Shown piece after piece: positions 60,833-64,000 of a stretch of 64,000 nucleotides of DNA. The translations under genes and the position numbers were made by a program. How positions within the stretch are numbered: the first letter of the stretch is position 1; every line of letters begins with the position of its first letter. This DNA is from Ruegeria sp. A3M17 (GTDB lineage: Bacteria > Pseudomonadota > Alphaproteobacteria > Rhodobacterales > Rhodobacteraceae): positions 39,354 through 103,353 of the forward strand of contig NZ_QOCF01000027.1 in NCBI RefSeq assembly GCF_003318255.1, given 5' to 3'. The notes below the pieces were generated by a model. The model was not told the origin of the DNA. It searched no databases and worked only from the letters and a program-made list of their open reading frames with translations.

Positions 60833-61224
60833 GAGAAACTCCTGTCATTCGATAATTGCCGTACTCGCCACCGGTGGTGTTGAAATTCCCCACCACACGT
60901 CTAGATCCCAGCAAAGATCAACGCGGTCTGCTCGGGATCGCGCGCAACCCCCAGGCTATTGATTGATCTTTGGCCAAGCCGAGAAGCGCGTTCAAACCTT
61001 CAAGACGGAACATGGTAGACGCCCCTTCGGCAAATCGCTGCGATGCAGCATACTCCTATATTGGTTGCTTCACACTTTCCACAACTGCGACATATTTGTG
61101 TTGATTCTAGTGCAAAGGTCCTGACGAACGAAGAGAACCCGCCATCACACCGTGGGATCAAACACCTAGACAAATCCCCCTGCGCATAAGAACCTGTGAC
61201 CAAACAAAAACAGGGAGAAGATTT
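60833..61224. other. Intergenic region between DUF3141 gene and amino-acid transporter
   Basis: About 390 bases between divergent genes. No gene, tRNA or mobile element could be recognised; the short open frames have no recognisable domains. The last 20 bases contain the GGGAGA ribosome site of the transporter gene. Confidence 0.4.
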
Positions 61225-62049
61225 ATGAAACTGATTGCTGGCCCAGCTCTGGCCTTGCTTTTCTCAACAACCTCGGTGTTTGCCGCGGGCGATGGGACCT
61301 GCGCCAAGGGCAAGACCCTCACAGAGGGCACCCTGACAATCGCAACAGGTAATCCGGCCTACTATCCCTGGGTAATGAATGACGCGCCCGGAAGCGGCGA
61401 AGGATTCGAAGCTGCCGTTGCTTATGCCATCGCCAAGAAAATGGGCTTCGACCAGGACAATGTCACCTGGGTACGTACAAGTTTTGACGAGGCGATTCAG
61501 CCTGGCGCTAAGAGCTTTGACTTCAACATGCAGCAGTACTCGATCACGCCCGAACGGGAAGAAATGGTTGATTTCAGCCTGCCATATTACACCTCGGCCA
61601 TGGCGGTTCTGACCACCCAGAACGTTGTCGATTCCGGCGCAGAAGCGACATTGGACGGCCTCAAGGATTTGAAGTGGGGCGCCGTGGCCACGACGACCGC
61701 AATCCCGATGCTGAACGACGTGATCCAGCCTTCGAGTGAACCGCTGCTTTACAACGACAATGCCGATGTGAATGCTGCCATCATGGCCGGCCAGATCGAT
61801 GCCGCAATTTATGACCTGCCTACGGCACTCTATCTGTCGGCTGTCGTGGTCGAAAACGGTGCATTGCTTGGCCAGTTCCCTCCGGGGCAAACCGAAAGTC
61901 CTGATCAGTTCGGCCTTTTGATGGAAGAGGGCAACGCGTTGAAGGAATGCGTCAACGCGGCCATCACAGAACTGACCGAAAGCGGCGAGCTTGCGGCGAT
62001 TGAAACCCAATGGCTGTCCGAGGCTACAGGTGTGCCGGTCATCGAATAG
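61225..62049 (+). CDS. Amino-acid ABC transporter substrate-binding protein
   Basis: A 274-residue family-3 periplasmic binding protein with a signal peptide (about 1-20, STTSVFA|AG). It shows GTLTIATGNPAYYPWVMND, GFEAAVAYAIAKKMGF and MQQYSITPEREEMVDFSLPYYTSAMAVL, the classic ligand-binding pattern, and two Cys (about 26 and 246). The ATG follows GGGAGA. The next gene starts at the base after its stop codon. The ligand is a polar amino acid or a related small molecule; it is not resolvable further. Confidence 0.9.
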   Translation: MKLIAGPALALLFSTTSVFAAGDGTCAKGKTLTEGTLTIATGNPAYYPWVMNDAPGSGEGFEAAVAYAIAKKMGFDQDNVTWVRTSFDEAIQPGAKSFDFNMQQYSITPEREEMVDFSLPYYTSAMAVLTTQNVVDSGAEATLDGLKDLKWGAVATTTAIPMLNDVIQPSSEPLLYNDNADVNAAIMAGQIDAAIYDLPTALYLSAVVVENGALLGQFPPGQTESPDQFGLLMEEGNALKECVNAAITELTESGELAAIETQWLSEATGVPVIE

Positions 62050-62910
62050 ATGAAAGAAACGTCATTGCAAAAAGACTCGGTTGAGCACTCTGCCGCGACG
62101 CCAACGCGTCGCGAGGTTTATGAAGCCGAGGTACGGCGTCGCTCAAATCGCATAGCGCTGATTTCGGCGGTCAGCGTGGCTCTTGCCATCGTCGTCCTCG
62201 TCCCGCTCGCCCCCGGTTGGGAGGCCGTACAACGCTCGTTTTTTAACGGCCGGGTCTTCGCCGAGACGTTTCCCGGATTGCTCGAAGCCTTTCTTATGAA
62301 CGTGATGATTTTTGCCTGGTCAGCGCCGCTTATCGCGATCACGGGTCTGGTTATCGCGCTGTGTCGGGACACGCGCGCACCTGCGCTTTTTCCGCTGCGG
62401 TTATTCGGCATTGCATATACGGACATCTTCCGTGGCCTGCCGGTGGTTCTTGTTATCTACATTATTGGCTTTGGCGTGCCCGGGTTGGGCCTGCCGAGGC
62501 CCTGGAACAGCCCGTACATTTGGGGCACCCTGGCGCTGGTTTTGGTCTATTCGGCCTATGTGGCCGAGGTGATCCGCTCGGGCATTGACTCGATCCACCA
62601 GTCGCAGCGATCCGCCGCGGCCTCGCTGGGGCTAAGCGATCAGGACACCATGCGCTATGTGGTCCTGCCGCAGGCCATACGAAACGTCGTTCCTGCCAAT
62701 ATGAACCTGTTCATCGCTTTGCAGAAGGACGTGGCGCTATTGTCCTTTATCGGCCCGGTTGAGATTTTCCGACAGGCTGGTGTTTACAAATCGCTCTATG
62801 CCAATTTTACGCCTTATGTGGGTGCAGCGCTTATCTTTCTTGCGCTGACCATACCAGCCACGCGGTATGCGGACTACCTTATGAACAAGCAGAACAGGGC
62901 CCGTACATGA
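62050..62910 (+). CDS. Amino-acid ABC transporter permease
   Basis: A 286-residue permease of the HisMQ type. After a cytoplasmic N-terminus of about 35 residues come five or six helices, with [22 protein letters not shown], the [38 protein letters not shown]-type loop region, and [20 protein letters not shown]. One permease gene suggests a homodimer. It overlaps the ATPase gene (ATGA at 62907). Confidence 0.93.
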   Translation: MKETSLQKDSVEHSAATPTRREVYEAEVRRRSNRIALISAVSVALAIVVLVPLAPGWEAVQRSFFNGRVFAETFPGLLEAFLMNVMIFAWSAPLIAITGLVIALCRDTRAPALFPLRLFGIAYTDIFRGLPVVLVIYIIGFGVPGLGLPRPWNSPYIWGTLALVLVYSAYVAEVIRSGIDSIHQSQRSAAASLGLSDQDTMRYVVLPQAIRNVVPANMNLFIALQKDVALLSFIGPVEIFRQAGVYKSLYANFTPYVGAALIFLALTIPATRYADYLMNKQNRART

Positions 62911-63638
62911 CAGCAAAGTTATCCTTGCGAGGGGTGCGGAAACGGTTCGATGATCACGAGGTATGCAAGGGCATTGACCTGGATGTGGCTGAGGGCGAAA
63001 TGGTGTGCCTCATTGGCGCTTCAGGTTCTGGCAAATCCACGCTCTTGCGCTGCATGAACCTGCTTGAACCCATCGATGACGGCGAGATCTGGCTGGATGG
63101 GAAGGACATCTCGGAACCGGGGCTTGACCCACAGCCCGTGCGCCAACAGATCGGCATTGTGTTCCAAAGCTACAACCTCTTTCCTCACATGACGGCAGCA
63201 GAGAACGTCATGCTCGCACCGCGTCGTGTGCGCGGACTGAGCAGAGAAGACTTACGCCCGAAGGTGACCCAGCTTTTCACGCGCTTTGGGCTGGGTGACC
63301 GGATGGAACACTATCCAGACCAGCTATCGGGCGGCCAGCAGCAGCGGGTGGCAATCATCCGCGCGCTGGCGATGGAGCCGCAGATCATGCTGTTTGACGA
63401 GATTACAAGTGCGCTGGATCCCGAGCTGGTAGGCGAGGTTCTGGACGTGCTGAGGGACCTGCGAAAGCAGGGTATGACCATGGTACTTGCCACCCACGAA
63501 ATGGGTTTTGCACGTGAGCTGGCAGACAAAGTGTGTTTCCTTGATGCCGGACGCATCCTGGAACAGGGTCCGCCCGAGGTGCTCTTCTCCCAACCACACG
63601 AACCGCGCACCAAGGCGTTCTTGTCGCGCGTGCTGTGA
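62907..63638 (+). CDS. Amino-acid ABC transporter ATP-binding protein
   Basis: A 243-residue GlnQ/HisP-type ATPase. Walker [12 protein letters not shown]-loop [13 protein letters not shown], signature [15 protein letters not shown], Walker [15 protein letters not shown] and H-loop [14 protein letters not shown] are all present; the usual Walker B DEPTSAL is DEITSAL here, a common variant in this family. Last gene of the three-gene operon. Confidence 0.95.
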   Translation: MTAKLSLRGVRKRFDDHEVCKGIDLDVAEGEMVCLIGASGSGKSTLLRCMNLLEPIDDGEIWLDGKDISEPGLDPQPVRQQIGIVFQSYNLFPHMTAAENVMLAPRRVRGLSREDLRPKVTQLFTRFGLGDRMEHYPDQLSGGQQQRVAIIRALAMEPQIMLFDEITSALDPELVGEVLDVLRDLRKQGMTMVLATHEMGFARELADKVCFLDAGRILEQGPPEVLFSQPHEPRTKAFLSRVL

Positions 63639-64000
63639 TGTCGCTGAGGTCCTGCAGATTCATCTAAAGATAACCCGTTCAGCAATGTCCAGTCGGACCA
63701 AACCGATGTTTGTCTGTGTGTCTTATCCACGTCGAATGCGTAACCTCAGGACCCACTGATTTCCGATTGGCCGCATGATTCACAGCTCAAAAATGGGTGG
63801 CGAATAAGCCAAATCTTTTTTTGTCTAACGGATGCGCAGATGACGCGTCTCGTGCTTGATCTTTGTCACACATCTATCAGTCGGACTGTCCGTCGTCGGG
63901 GATTTTGGGACAGATGGCTGCCTGAGCTAAGAGAGGATCTGGCGCATCTGTTTGGTTTGATTATGCGGCGGATTTTCGGTGTGTCTGACGTCAGCGCTTA
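63639..64000. other. Terminal region with a possible partial reading frame
   Basis: About 360 bases after the transporter with no complete gene. On the plus strand a frame with ATG at 63840 stays open to the window end (more than 50 codons). In-frame codons around that ATG read LTDAQMTRL, resembling the N-terminal motif of IS5-type transposases (LTDxQMxRL), but the residues after it do not continue the likeness. Possibly the start of a gene or a decayed insertion sequence; unresolved. Confidence 0.25.

Noticed and set aside
61264..62010. Minus-strand open frame inside the amino-acid binding-protein gene
   Set aside because: The plus strand encodes a complete binding protein with signal peptide and operon context.
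1..64000. CRISPR arrays, rRNA, tRNA, complete insertion sequences or prophage
   Set aside because: No regularly spaced repeats, cloverleaf-like sequences, intact transposase or phage gene block were seen; DUF2793 alone is not evidence of a prophage.

Overview
The window looks like chromosome from a marine alphaproteobacterium of the Roseobacter group (Rhodobacterales; Ruegeria/Phaeobacter-like). This rests on the moderately high GC content, the many ABC-type uptake operons, the TctABC cassette, the DUF2793/DUF5666/DUF6502/DUF3141 families typical of this order, and the style of the inositol and glycerol-phosphate loci. I saw no rRNA or tRNA genes, CRISPR arrays or complete insertion sequences.

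Layout. 1-755: 5' part of an FMN-binding glutamate-synthase-like protein. 972-1738: twin fluoride channel genes (crcB). 1735-8266: minus-strand operon cyoABCD (ubiquinol oxidase) running into emrA/emrB-type efflux genes. 8454-9689: lytic transglycosylase. 10094-15458: oligopeptide ABC transporter (oppA, oppB, oppC, fused oppDF). 15770-21147: sugar-nucleotide and surface-polysaccharide genes (galU, a DUF2793 protein, fcl, gmd, a PhyH dioxygenase). 21404-23106: DUF5666/DUF6502 pair. 23260-26977: three-gene operon of a stand-alone adenylation enzyme, a six-helix membrane oxidoreductase and a crotonase. 27041-32173: TctABC transporter with a fumarase/CMLE-type lyase and a divergent LysR regulator. 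32327-33085: GT25-like gene.

33354-48417 is a large myo-inositol catabolic region: LacI regulator, two Gfo/Idh/MocA dehydrogenases, iolC, two iolB-type isomerases, a class II aldolase, a PhyH dioxygenase, iolE, iolD, a sugar ABC transporter and iolG. Four copies of a near-perfect 16-bp palindrome (TTGCAACCGGTTGCAA) sit before the lacI gene, the divergent iolC/dehydrogenase promoters, the transporter-iolDE operon and iolG, so one LacI-family regulon can be read directly from the sequence. Together the enzymes convert inositol to dihydroxyacetone phosphate and malonate semialdehyde; iolA is not in the window.

48494-54683: LysR regulator and the ugpBAEC-ugpQ glycerol-3-phosphate/glycerophosphodiester operon. 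54875-56519: secreted His-rich protein, cupredoxin and ECF sigma factor in one overlapping operon, preceded by a sigma-E-like promoter. 56754-58143: two convergent YrbL-family genes. 58433-60832: DUF3141 alpha/beta hydrolase related to PHA synthases. 61225-63638: polar amino-acid ABC transporter.

The best candidates for undescribed biology are the adenylation/membrane-oxidoreductase operon (a bacterial split counterpart of the fungal TmpL architecture), the cupredoxin-ECF operon without a visible anti-sigma factor, the LacI-controlled inositol regulon with an embedded PhyH dioxygenase, and the YrbL pair in which one copy lacks the catalytic-loop Asp.
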